Shown one piece after another: positions 18,235 to 27,143 of a DNA stretch of 64,000 bases. How positions within the stretch are numbered: position 1 is the stretch's first letter; the number at the start of each line of letters is the position of its first letter. A program made the translations under genes and the position numbers. Under the pieces are notes generated by a model that saw only the letters and a program-made list of their open reading frames with translations, ran no database searches and was not told the DNA's origin. This DNA is from Liquorilactobacillus mali (GTDB lineage Bacteria > Bacillota > Bacilli > Lactobacillales > Lactobacillaceae), in NCBI RefSeq assembly GCF_001437155.1, contig NZ_JQAR01000001.1, forward strand, positions 124,001 to 188,000. Direction: 5' to 3'.

Positions 18235-21200
18235 ATGAAAAAAATATTAATTGCAAACCGTGGCGAAATTGCAATTCGGATAATTCGTGCATGCCAAGAA
18301 CTTAAGGTAAAGACTGTTGCTGTATATGCCAAAGAGGATGAATTTTCTGTTCATCGATTTAAAGCTGATGAAGCTTATCAAATAGGTGAAGGTAAAAAAC
18401 CGATTGAAGCCTATCTCGATATGGATGATATTATTAGGGTCGCAAAAGAAACTGGTGCAGATGCGATTCATCCTGGTTATGGTTTCTTGGCTGAAAATGA
18501 AGTTTTTGCACAAAAATGTGAAGAGGCAGGGATAATTTTCATTGGACCAACTAAAGAGCAGCTGTCAACTTTTGGAGACAAGGTCAAAGCTAAAAAAGCT
18601 GCGCACGATGCTGGGTTACAGACGATTCCTGGGAGTGATGGACCTGTTTATACCTTGGAAGAGGTCCAAAAGTTTACTAAACAGCATGGGTATCCTATTA
18701 TGGTTAAAGCTGCTCTGGGCGGTGGCGGCCGTGGCATGAGAATTATCAATAATGAATCAGAAATCAAAGAAAGTTTTAACAGAGCACAGAGCGAGGCTAA
18801 ACAATCGTTTGGTGATGAAGAGCTGTATATTGAAAAATATTTAAAGAATCCTAAACATATTGAAGTCCAGATTCTAGCCGATCAACACGGTAATGTTGTT
18901 CATTTATTTGAACGTGACTGTTCAGTTCAGAGAAGACATCAAAAGGTTATCGAAGTGGCTCCAAGTTCACTAAGCAACGAGCGCAGATTAGAAATTTGTG
19001 CGGCAGCAGTTTCTTTGATGAAGAGTGTTCATTATCAAAATGCGGGAACTGTTGAGTTTTTGGTTACCGATACTGATTTTTATTTTATCGAAGTTAATCC
19101 GCGTGTCCAAGTTGAACATACAATTACTGAAATGATTACAGGTATCGATATCGTTCAGTCACAGATTTTAATTGCTGCAGGAGCAGATTTATTTGATGAC
19201 TTAGAGATTCCAAGACAAGATAAGTTGAATTTCCATGGTCATGCTATCCAGTGTCGTGTAACAACTGAAGACCCTGAAAATAATTTTATGCCTGATACAG
19301 GTAAGATTGAAACTTATCGTTCACCAGGTGGTTTTGGGGTACGATTAGATGGTGGTAATGCTTATGCAGGCGCTGTAATTAGTCCTTATTTTGACTCCTT
19401 ATTGGTTAAGGCATGTGTTCAGGCAAGGACATTTAAAGGTGCAGTTTTGAAGATGAATCGTGTACTCGATGAGTTTAGAATTAGGGGAATCAAGACAAAT
19501 ATTCCTTTCATGCGTAATGTTATCAATCATCCTGATTTTATTTCTGGAAAGGCACATACGACGTTCATTGATTCAACTCCAGAATTGTTCCACTTGACTC
19601 ATCCTAAGAATACGCCAAATCAGTTACTGAAATATATTGGCGATATTACTGTTAATGGTTTTCCAGGTGCAGAGAGACATGAAAAAATTTTTGTTCCTAA
19701 AATTCGGCTTGTAGATGATTTTAATGTTTCTAAGGAACATGAAAATGCAAAAAGTATGCTAGATAGCAAGGGTGCAGTTGCAGCGATGGATTGGGTAAGA
19801 CAGCAAAAAAAATTATTGTTGACTGATACTTCTATGCGAGATGCACATCAAAGCCTCTTCGCAACTAGAATGCGAACAAAGGATATGCTGCCAGTTGCTA
19901 AGGTATTTGATAATGCATTGCCTAATGTATTTTCCGCGGAAGTCTGGGGAGGAGCAACTTTTGATGTTGCCTATCGCTTCTTAGATGAGGATCCATGGAA
20001 GAGGCTGAAAAAGATTCGTAAGGCTATGCCACATACTTTATTGCAAATGCTGTTTAGAGGTTCCAATGCCGTTGGATACAAGAATTATTCGGACAATGTT
20101 TTACAGCACTTTATTAAGAAGAGTGCGGCGGACGGCGTTGATGTTTTCCGTATTTTTGATAGTCTAAATTGGGTAACACAAATGGAAAAGAGTATCCAAT
20201 TTGTGCGCGATACTGGTAAAATAGCTGAAGGAACGATGTGTTACACTGGTGATGTGTTGAATCCTGCTGAGCATAAGTATGACTTACAATATTATCGGAC
20301 ATTGGCAAAAGATCTAGTTTCTGCAGGTTCACAGATAATTGGTATCAAAGATATGGCTGGATTACTTAAGCCACAAGCTGCATATGAATTGATCTCAACA
20401 TTAAAAGAAGACCTGAATGTGCCTATACACTTACATACACATGATACAACTGGAAATGGCGTTGCAACATATTTACAAGCTGCACGCGCAGGAGTTGATA
20501 TTGTGGATGTTGCTGCGAGTGCATTGTCAGGGACAACTAGTCAACCAAGCATGAGTAGTTTATACTATGCGTTATCAGGAAATGAACGCCAACCTGATTT
20601 AAATATTGAAAATGTCGAAAAAATTAATCGTTACTGGCTAGGTGTTAAGCCTTTTTATCAGGACTTCATGAATGGAATTACCGCACCGCAAACTGATATT
20701 TATGAAACAGAGATGCCTGGTGGCCAATATTCAAATTTACAACAACAAGCGAAAGCTCTGGGAATTAGAGATTTTGAGGAAGTCAAGAAAACTTATAAAG
20801 AAGTCAATGATTTACTAGGTGATATTGTAAAAGTAACACCAAGTTCAAAAGTAGTCGGCGATTTTGCGATTTTTATGATTCAAAACAAATTAGATTCAAA
20901 AAATATTTTTGAACGAGGGAAGACCTTGGATTTCCCAGAATCTGTTGTTAATTTCTTTGCAGGTGATTTAGGACAACCTGTTGGTGGTTTCCCAGAAGAG
21001 TTGCAAAAAATTGTCTTAAAGGATCGCAAACCAATCACAGTTCGTCCTGGTAGTTTGGCTAAACCAATTGATTTTGCAGAAAAAAATACCGAGTTAAGGA
21101 CAAAATTAAAGCATTTACCTACTGAAGAGGAATTGTTGAGCTACTTATTGTACCCAGATGTGTTTGTTGATTATGCAAAGGCTCTGGAGAATTTCGGAGA

Positions 21201-21663
21201 CTTATCATCACTTGATACAACAACGTTCTATCAGGGAATGCGCACGGAAGAAACAGTTCATATTGAACGCGGCAAAGGTCAGACTTTAATTGTTAAATTA
21301 GCTTCGATTGGTGAAGCAGATGAAGATGGTAAGCGAGTTCTGTACTTTGTGGTAAATGGTCAGGATCAACAAATTGTGGTCCAGGATAAGAGCAAGAAGG
21401 GCAAAGTCAAAAAAATATTGAAGGCTGAGCCAACTAATCCAAAACATATTGGAGCGACCCTTAGCGGTTCCGTTTTGAGCGTATTAGTTTCAAAAGGACA
21501 GATTGTCAAAAAAGGTGATCCATTAATTGTAACTGAAGCAATGAAGATGGAAACGACAATTAAGGCACCTTCAGACGGTAAAATAACGCATATTTATGTT
21601 AAGGCTGGAGATATTTTAGAGACGCAGGATCTGCTGATTGAAATTGAACCTATAAAAAGCTAA
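18235..21663 (+). CDS. pyc: Pyruvate carboxylase
   Basis: The 1142-residue enzyme makes oxaloacetate from pyruvate and bicarbonate with ATP and biotin, supplying aspartate. Domains in order: biotin carboxylase with GGGGRGM near residue 163, carboxyltransferase beginning near residue 520 (LLTDTSMRDAHQS), and a C-terminal biotinyl domain with EAMKMETT and K1104. ATG 18235 gives the family-typical MKKILIANRGEIA start; the frame extends upstream without reason. It is followed after three bases by the CAP-associated gene, as in other lactobacilli. Confidence 0.97.
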   Translation: MKKILIANRGEIAIRIIRACQELKVKTVAVYAKEDEFSVHRFKADEAYQIGEGKKPIEAYLDMDDIIRVAKETGADAIHPGYGFLAENEVFAQKCEEAGIIFIGPTKEQLSTFGDKVKAKKAAHDAGLQTIPGSDGPVYTLEEVQKFTKQHGYPIMVKAALGGGGRGMRIINNESEIKESFNRAQSEAKQSFGDEELYIEKYLKNPKHIEVQILADQHGNVVHLFERDCSVQRRHQKVIEVAPSSLSNERRLEICAAAVSLMKSVHYQNAGTVEFLVTDTDFYFIEVNPRVQVEHTITEMITGIDIVQSQILIAAGADLFDDLEIPRQDKLNFHGHAIQCRVTTEDPENNFMPDTGKIETYRSPGGFGVRLDGGNAYAGAVISPYFDSLLVKACVQARTFKGAVLKMNRVLDEFRIRGIKTNIPFMRNVINHPDFISGKAHTTFIDSTPELFHLTHPKNTPNQLLKYIGDITVNGFPGAERHEKIFVPKIRLVDDFNVSKEHENAKSMLDSKGAVAAMDWVRQQKKLLLTDTSMRDAHQSLFATRMRTKDMLPVAKVFDNALPNVFSAEVWGGATFDVAYRFLDEDPWKRLKKIRKAMPHTLLQMLFRGSNAVGYKNYSDNVLQHFIKKSAADGVDVFRIFDSLNWVTQMEKSIQFVRDTGKIAEGTMCYTGDVLNPAEHKYDLQYYRTLAKDLVSAGSQIIGIKDMAGLLKPQAAYELISTLKEDLNVPIHLHTHDTTGNGVATYLQAARAGVDIVDVAASALSGTTSQPSMSSLYYALSGNERQPDLNIENVEKINRYWLGVKPFYQDFMNGITAPQTDIYETEMPGGQYSNLQQQAKALGIRDFEEVKKTYKEVNDLLGDIVKVTPSSKVVGDFAIFMIQNKLDSKNIFERGKTLDFPESVVNFFAGDLGQPVGGFPEELQKIVLKDRKPITVRPGSLAKPIDFAEKNTELRTKLKHLPTEEELLSYLLYPDVFVDYAKALENFGDLSSLDTTTFYQGMRTEETVHIERGKGQTLIVKLASIGEADEDGKRVLYFVVNGQDQQIVVQDKSKKGKVKKILKAEPTNPKHIGATLSGSVLSVLVSKGQIVKKGDPLIVTEAMKMETTIKAPSDGKITHIYVKAGDILETQDLLIEIEPIKS

Positions 21664-21666
21664 AAG

Positions 21667-22812
21667 ATGAGAATAAAACTAATTCTGAGAACGATTAGAA
21701 ATTTCATACTAATATTACTTTTTTCTTTGGTTATTTTGTACTGCAGTGCTATTTATAGCGATAGAAATGCTAAAGATACACAGCAAAGGAGTACTGAAAA
21801 GGTACAAAAAACAAATTCACGGTTAACTACGCCCAAAATCACGCGTATCAAAACGCAAGGATTTGCAAGTTATATTGGTATGGGAAGCAATCAGTTTGAA
21901 GAAAAATTTGGGCAACCGGAAGCCACTATGGATAGTGCAATAAATGTGGAATGGTTACTCTATAACCTTGATTCGTCCAGTTACTTGAAAGTTGGAATTG
22001 ATCAGTATACGCAAAAGGTATGTTCAATAGTCGTAGTAGGTAATATAGCAAATAACAATTCAAAACTAGAGGTTGGGATGACTTTTAAGCAGCTTCTGCA
22101 ACTGTCGACTCTATATGCAAATTTTGAAGTTTCATATCGTGAGGAAAACTTTCAGTTTGAATTATCAGAAAATGACTTGAATAATCATCCACTGATTGGT
22201 TTTGCAAATGGGAGCTATGTAATACCGTATTTACAGCCTAATTCTAAAAAGGTGATGGCTTTGGAATTCTTGGATACAGGAATGCTGCTAAAGAAAAATA
22301 TCTATCAGATTGTTTCGCGGACACCGATTCCTTCGCAATATCAAGGGGAAACCAATTGGGATCAATTGGATATTATGGTTCCTTTTGACTTGATGCAGGT
22401 AATTAATGCTAAAAGACGAATATTAGCAAATACAGTACTACCTGTTGGTGATCCGCTAACGCAGAGTGCTCAAAGTATAATTGATTCATTAGAAAAGAAT
22501 CCGAAACGTTATCTTAAAACGAGTTACGCCAATTTATTAGAAGATATTACAAGTGGTGATGTCGGTCGAAATCGTTTCTTAAGCTTGAATCAGAGTGATT
22601 TTTCGAAAAAATTGTATCAGGATGTTGGTTTAAATGCTAAGAACGTTGAAGTATATGCCATTCTTCCATTCTATAGTTCAACAACCTTTTTTGAAAATAC
22701 GAAACTGCAACAAGATGTTTGGTATAGCTTGGTTGACTCGAAGACTAAGAAGATTGGTATTGCCTACAATCAAGGTTTACTTGTAATAATCATTAACAAA
22801 GGTGGGAACTAA
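21667..22812 (+). CDS. CAP-associated-domain protein
   Basis: The 381-residue protein has an N-terminal signal anchor (about residues 12-28) and a basic, Thr/Ser-rich linker. The CAP-associated N-terminal domain follows (GFASYIGMGSNQFEEKFGQP, about 66-85). The C-terminal third resembles a CAP/SCP domain only loosely; the usual CAP histidine and glutamate pattern is not evident. It is probably extracytoplasmic. No good ribosome site is seen, so it is probably translated by coupling to pyc, whose stop is three bases upstream. It overlaps ylbG by one base. Confidence 0.75.
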   Translation: MRIKLILRTIRNFILILLFSLVILYCSAIYSDRNAKDTQQRSTEKVQKTNSRLTTPKITRIKTQGFASYIGMGSNQFEEKFGQPEATMDSAINVEWLLYNLDSSSYLKVGIDQYTQKVCSIVVVGNIANNNSKLEVGMTFKQLLQLSTLYANFEVSYREENFQFELSENDLNNHPLIGFANGSYVIPYLQPNSKKVMALEFLDTGMLLKKNIYQIVSRTPIPSQYQGETNWDQLDIMVPFDLMQVINAKRRILANTVLPVGDPLTQSAQSIIDSLEKNPKRYLKTSYANLLEDITSGDVGRNRFLSLNQSDFSKKLYQDVGLNAKNVEVYAILPFYSSTTFFENTKLQQDVWYSLVDSKTKKIGIAYNQGLLVIIINKGGN

Positions 22813-23114
22813 TGAGTTTAGAATTGAATGAACGACAAGGAGTAATAGTTTACTTATATCACTTGAAAAATAGTAGACAATTACGTAGATTTGGAACCAT
22901 CCACTATGTTTCAAGAAAAATGAAGTATGTAGTCTTATATACTGATAGAATTAAAGTTTCAGAAACTGTTCAAAAGTTGTCAGGAATGCGTTACGTGAAA
23001 AAAGTAATGGTTTCACCCTTGCCTGATGTTGAAATAAGTTTTGCGGATACTGTTGGAAAAATGTATAAGCTGACTGATGAAGACCGTGAAAAATATAAGA
23101 ATAATAAAGAGTGA
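22812..23114 (+). CDS. ylbG: YlbG family protein (UPF0298)
   Basis: The 100-residue cytoplasmic protein matches the YlbG family along residues 5-85 (RQGVIVYLYHLKNSRQLRRFG and the MRYVKKV segment). Function is unknown. AAAGGTGGG lies upstream, and the ATG overlaps the previous stop (TAATG). It precedes rsmD and coaD in an order conserved across Bacilli. Confidence 0.9.
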   Translation: MSLELNERQGVIVYLYHLKNSRQLRRFGTIHYVSRKMKYVVLYTDRIKVSETVQKLSGMRYVKKVMVSPLPDVEISFADTVGKMYKLTDEDREKYKNNKE

Positions 23115-23118
23115 GATT

Positions 23119-23676
23119 ATGAGAGTTATAGCTGGTAATTATGGTGGAAGAAGATTAAAGGCAGTACCTGGTATGAAGACAAGGCCGACAACTGATAAGG
23201 TCAAGGAATCAATGTTCAACATAATCGGGCCATACTTTGAAGGCGGGGTAGGACTTGATTTATTTGCTGGAAGCGGTGGACTAAGTATCGAAGCTGTTTC
23301 AAGAGGACTTGGGCATGCATATTTGGTAGATCGTCAGTATCAAGCAATTAAAACGATTAATGAAAATATTGCGGTTACCAAGGAAGCAGAAAAATTTACG
23401 GTTTTTAAGAATGATGCAGAGAGAGTGCTTACGAAATTGCATGCAGAAGGAATTACTGTAGATTATCTTTTTTTAGACCCACCTTATAAACAACAAAAAA
23501 TCTTGTCATTGCTAACTAAAATTGTTGACCTGCAATTGCTTAACAAGGATGCGGTAGTGGTTTGTGAAACTGATCAAATTGCGCAATTACCGGATAATAT
23601 TCCGAACTTTGAGTTAACCAGACGAGCCGATTATGGAATTACAGAAGTTATAGTTTACCGATACAGGGGTGAATAA
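23119..23676 (+). CDS. rsmD: 16S rRNA (guanine(966)-N(2))-methyltransferase RsmD
   Basis: The 185-residue SAM-dependent methyltransferase modifies G966 of 16S rRNA. It has a typical N-terminus MRVIAGNYGGRRLK, SAM-binding motif DLFAGSGGLSIEA near residue 49, and the catalytic LDPPYK near residue 118. ATG 23119 matches the family start; the open frame extends 14 codons upstream into ylbG. It lies four bases after ylbG and four before coaD. Confidence 0.95.
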   Translation: MRVIAGNYGGRRLKAVPGMKTRPTTDKVKESMFNIIGPYFEGGVGLDLFAGSGGLSIEAVSRGLGHAYLVDRQYQAIKTINENIAVTKEAEKFTVFKNDAERVLTKLHAEGITVDYLFLDPPYKQQKILSLLTKIVDLQLLNKDAVVVCETDQIAQLPDNIPNFELTRRADYGITEVIVYRYRGE

Positions 23677-23679
23677 GTT

Positions 23680-24156
23680 ATGAAGGCTATATTTCCTGGA
23701 AGCTTTGATCCAATTACGTGTGGACACATTGATTTAATAAAGAGAGCTTCTTTGATATTTGACGAAATTGTGGTATTAGTGATGACTAATACTAGTAAAT
23801 CTGGACTTTTTTCAAGTGCAGAAAGAGTAGCGTTGATAAAAAATGAGATTCAGGACATCGCAAATGTTACTGTTGAAGCGCGTGAGAATGTATTAACTGT
23901 TCAAGCGGCCAAGGATTTAGAAGCACAAGTAATTTTGAGAGGCCTTAGAAGTAGTCGTGACTTTTTGTATGAAACAGATATTGCTGCGATTAATAAGAAA
24001 TTGAATCCAACGTTAGAAACACTTTTTTTACCCACCAATAATGAGTATGGGCATATTTCTTCCAGCCTAATTAAAGAGGTTGCAAAATTTGATGGTAATT
24101 TGGATGGATTGGTTCCTCCAAATGTTCAAGCAGCACTGAAGGATAAACTTGTATGA
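23680..24156 (+). CDS. coaD: Pantetheine-phosphate adenylyltransferase
   Basis: The 158-residue enzyme makes dephospho-CoA from 4'-phosphopantetheine and ATP, a late step of coenzyme A synthesis. The nucleotidyltransferase motif is PGSFDPITCGH (H18 included), and the ISSS signature is present near residue 127. A GGGGTGA-type site lies upstream. The stop overlaps the start of the SepM-like gene (ATGA), so the two are coupled. Confidence 0.96.
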   Translation: MKAIFPGSFDPITCGHIDLIKRASLIFDEIVVLVMTNTSKSGLFSSAERVALIKNEIQDIANVTVEARENVLTVQAAKDLEAQVILRGLRSSRDFLYETDIAAINKKLNPTLETLFLPTNNEYGHISSSLIKEVAKFDGNLDGLVPPNVQAALKDKLV

Positions 24157-25190
24157 AGAAAATAAAAATCTATGTTTTAACATCCTTGGGAGTTATTATT
24201 TTAGCTTTCATCTGTTTCTTTCCTTTGCCGATTTATTTAGAAACAGTTGGAAAAGCTGTTAATGTAGCCGATTATGTCAGGGTCAGTGGAAAATCAGATA
24301 AGACAAAAGGAAAGCTGATGTTGACATACGTTAGTTTGGGACGCGCGACGCCTGTGCTTTATTTGGCAAGTTATCTGGATAAGTATACGTCACGTGTTTC
24401 AGAGGATGAGATATCTGGAAATGAGACTAATTCCGAATTTGATAGAATTCAGTCATACTATATGAGTGATGCGGTAAATCAGGCCAAAGCAGTGTCTTTG
24501 CGTTTAGCACATAAGGCATATAAGCAGGAATATTTGGGAATATATGTCATGTCTGTTCTGAAAAATTCAACTTTTAAGAATAAACTTGAAGTTGGTGACA
24601 CAATTACTGCTGTAAACAATAAAAGTTTTAAAAACACTGCTGGGTTTATGAATTATGTACGTTCGCAGAAAAAAGGGGCCTCGATTGAAATTACCTATCT
24701 GAGAAATGGGAAACAAAGAAGGGCAACTGGAAAAACTGTTAAATTAGCTGGAACCAATAGAAGTGGGATTGGTATTTCGCTTGCTGAAAGAACACGAATC
24801 GTTAGTTCCACAAAAATAAAGACCAATATGGATGGAATAGGCGGGCCATCTGCTGGACTGATGTTAGCACTTCAAATGTATTCACAGCTGTCCAAAACGA
24901 ATCTGAAATTGGGACGCAACATCGCCGGAACTGGTACGATTTCAAGTGATGGTAAGGTAGGCGACATAGGCGGTATTGACAAAAAGGTAGTTGCGGCTAA
25001 TCGTGCAGGTGCTAAAATATTTTTTGCACCAAATAATCCAGTTTCTGCAGCTGAAAAAAAAGCTGATCCACAAGCAATGTCAAATTATCAGGAAGCTAAA
25101 AAAACGGTTGATAAATTTGACTTGAGTATTAAAGTTGTCCCTGTTAAGACGATTACAGATGCAATTTCTTATTTGAAGGAAAGTAATTAA
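24153..25190 (+). CDS. SepM-like PDZ/Lon-type membrane protease
   Basis: The 345-residue protein has an N-terminal membrane anchor (about 7-25), a PDZ domain (about 125-200; ITAVNNKSFK) and a C-terminal Lon-like protease domain. The catalytic serine is S233 in GGPSAGL and the lysine is K278 in IGGIDKKVVAA. In Streptococcus the relative SepM trims a competence pheromone. Here the substrate is unknown, and the link to the nearby comE operon is only positional. It overlaps coaD by four bases. Confidence 0.92.
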   Translation: MKKIKIYVLTSLGVIILAFICFFPLPIYLETVGKAVNVADYVRVSGKSDKTKGKLMLTYVSLGRATPVLYLASYLDKYTSRVSEDEISGNETNSEFDRIQSYYMSDAVNQAKAVSLRLAHKAYKQEYLGIYVMSVLKNSTFKNKLEVGDTITAVNNKSFKNTAGFMNYVRSQKKGASIEITYLRNGKQRRATGKTVKLAGTNRSGIGISLAERTRIVSSTKIKTNMDGIGGPSAGLMLALQMYSQLSKTNLKLGRNIAGTGTISSDGKVGDIGGIDKKVVAANRAGAKIFFAPNNPVSAAEKKADPQAMSNYQEAKKTVDKFDLSIKVVPVKTITDAISYLKESN

Positions 25191-25208
25191 CGTAAAAGGA
25201 GGCCCTTT

Positions 25209-25578
25209 TTGAGTATCTTAAGTTATATTTTAGTTATTTTCGTAGCTGTTGAGGCAATTTTTATAATGGTACTAGAGATGTTTGCAGTACAGAGGTAAAA
25301 TGGCACAAAAGGCATTTAATCTAGTACCGGAATATTTGAGACAAAAAGAAGCAAAAATAGCCATGGCCAATCAGGGACTATATAATGGGTTTATTGGAGT
25401 GGGAATTTTTGTGATATTATTTATCTTTCCCGGTAATGCGATCCTTTACGGCTTGCTACTCTTTGTCGGTTTTGTTGTTGTCGCAGCAATATATGACGCA
25501 TTGACCGTAAACCCTAAAATTATTTTGTCACAAGGATTGCCTGCAATTTTGGCAATTTTGGCGTTATTGTTTACTTAA
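25209..25578 (+). pseudogene. DUF1304 membrane protein gene, frameshifted
   Basis: TTG 25209, six bases after AAAAGGAGG, begins MSILSYILVIFVAVEAIF..LEMFAVQ and stops at TAA 25296-25298. The rest of the family pattern (RGKMAQKAFNL..ANQGLYNGF plus three hydrophobic helices) continues in the +1 frame from about 25285 to 25578. Together they make one DUF1304-like protein of about 122 residues. The total span is one base more than a multiple of three, so a single inserted base (or a two-base loss) near 25275-25295 explains the break. It could be a true pseudogene or a sequencing error. Confidence 0.8.
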
Positions 25579-25763
25579 GGTGACTTTTTTAGAAATCAGA
25601 TCTATGCAGCGGTTATGGATACAATCAAAAAGAGAATATGATATAAGTTGGCAAAATCTTAGTAATAATGTCAAATTACGAATTTAGTGAGTATTCTGCT
25701 ATGAGTAATACGAGATTAGACGAAAGTTTTTGTTTTTGAACACGTTTGTATGTAAATAAATAG

Positions 25764-25808
25764 GGGAGCTAAGTTAAAATTTAATTTTTGACTTGGCTCT
25801 TTTTTTAT
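25764..25808 (+). terminator. Terminator before comEA (family B hairpin)
   Basis: GGAGCTAAGTTAAAA pairs with TTTTGACTTGGCTCT with several G-U pairs, followed by a T-rich tract. It isolates the comE operon from the SepM/DUF1304 genes. Confidence 0.85.
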
Positions 25809-25863
25809 TATTTTTTGTCAAAATTAATCTTCTAACGTAGTTAATAGTATGGAGGGAGGATAT

Positions 25864-26574
25864 GTGGATAGACTTTATGAATTGTGGTTTGAAAATAGAA
25901 AATTATGTATTATAGTATTTCTGGTTTTTTTAGGATTGGGTGGTGTGTTTATTATATACACTTTAAAGGGTGATTCATCACAAGACAATGAATTATTCAA
26001 CCTTTCAACAAGCAGTAGTGATACGTTAATATCAGCTAGTTCAAATACTGCAGTTAGCTCGAACTTAAAGAATACAGCAGAAATTTCGGTGGACATTAAA
26101 GGTGCAGTGAAGTATCCAGGTGTTTATTCTTTAAAGAGTGGTGCACGTGTAAATGAAGTTGTAAAGAAAGCTGGTGGACTGCTTGAAAATGCGGATAATA
26201 ATCAGGTGAATCTAGCGCTGATTTTGCAAGATCAAAATGTTGTTTACATCCCATTTGAAGGTGAATTTTCTAACTCATTGACAACGACTGTACAAAGCAG
26301 TGGAGACAGTATGACTAGTACGACCAATGCGACCAGTGCGACCAATGCTGTTGAATCCACTAGTGAAACGGAAACACAGAAATATGATATTAATCAGGTT
26401 ACAAAGGAAGAACTGGAGACAATTCCAGGAATAGGAGATAAAAAAGCAGAGCAGATTCTTGCTTACAGAACAGAACATGGAAGAATTAATCAACTTGATG
26501 AATTAAAGGATATCTCAGGTGTTGGAGATAAGACGTTTGAAAGATTCCAGATGTATCTCGAAGTTACCCCATAA
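25864..26574 (+). CDS. comEA: Competence DNA receptor ComEA
   Basis: The 236-residue protein has a membrane anchor (about residues 13-33), then a Ser/Thr-rich linker. An SLBB-type domain follows (VDIKGAVKYPGVY, about 78-140), then a second Ser/Thr/Asn-rich linker and a C-terminal helix-hairpin-helix pair (IPGIGDKKAEQI and ISGVGDKTFE). It should bind incoming double-stranded DNA at the surface. GTG 25864 is chosen because GGAGG at 25851-25855 lies eight bases upstream. An in-frame ATG at 25849 falls within the ribosome site. Confidence 0.93.
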   Translation: MDRLYELWFENRKLCIIVFLVFLGLGGVFIIYTLKGDSSQDNELFNLSTSSSDTLISASSNTAVSSNLKNTAEISVDIKGAVKYPGVYSLKSGARVNEVVKKAGGLLENADNNQVNLALILQDQNVVYIPFEGEFSNSLTTTVQSSGDSMTSTTNATSATNAVESTSETETQKYDINQVTKEELETIPGIGDKKAEQILAYRTEHGRINQLDELKDISGVGDKTFERFQMYLEVTP

Positions 26575-26645
26575 TAATAACAGTATTGCTGAAAAATAAA
26601 TTCTGATATACTATTAAATTAAATTGATTGGCGAAAGGTGAGAGT

Positions 26646-27143
26646 ATGACGAATAAGAGAATTCCATGGAATCAATATTTTATGATGCAAGCTGTGTTGC
26701 TATCTTTGCGTAGTACCTGTGAGAGACTTTCAGTTGGAGCAATCCTAGTACGTGATAAGCGAGTTATTGCTGGTGGCTACAATGGCTCCGTTTCTGGTGA
26801 TGAACACTGCATTGACCACGGATGCTATTTGGTGGATGGCCATTGTGTGCGAACGATTCATGCAGAGATGAATGCGGTATTGCAGTGTGCAAAATTTGGT
26901 GTTGCAACGGAGGGAGCAGAAGTTTACGTTACGGATTTCCCTTGTTTGCAGTGCACAAAAATGCTTTTGCAGTCTGGAATAAAAAAAATATATTACTTAA
27001 GGAATTATCACAATGATGCATATGCACTGAAGTTGATGAAATTAAAAAATGTTGAAGCTGAGCAAGTTAAACTTGATGCAGCCTATTTGCAAAAAGTAGC
27101 AACAGATTCCCTTTTTGAGAATATAAAGGAATTTGATTCATAG
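26646..27143 (+). CDS. comEB: ComE operon protein 2, dCMP deaminase-like
   Basis: The 165-residue zinc deaminase has HAEMNAV (zinc ligand and catalytic Glu) and PCLQC with the two zinc cysteines. An extra Cys/His cluster at GDEHCIDHGC is typical of ComEB. It probably converts dCMP to dUMP; it is not required for DNA uptake in Bacillus. ATG 26646 follows AAAGGTGA; the frame opens six codons upstream without a suitable site. The end overlaps the probable comEC start. Confidence 0.93.
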   Translation: MTNKRIPWNQYFMMQAVLLSLRSTCERLSVGAILVRDKRVIAGGYNGSVSGDEHCIDHGCYLVDGHCVRTIHAEMNAVLQCAKFGVATEGAEVYVTDFPCLQCTKMLLQSGIKKIYYLRNYHNDAYALKLMKLKNVEAEQVKLDAAYLQKVATDSLFENIKEFDS

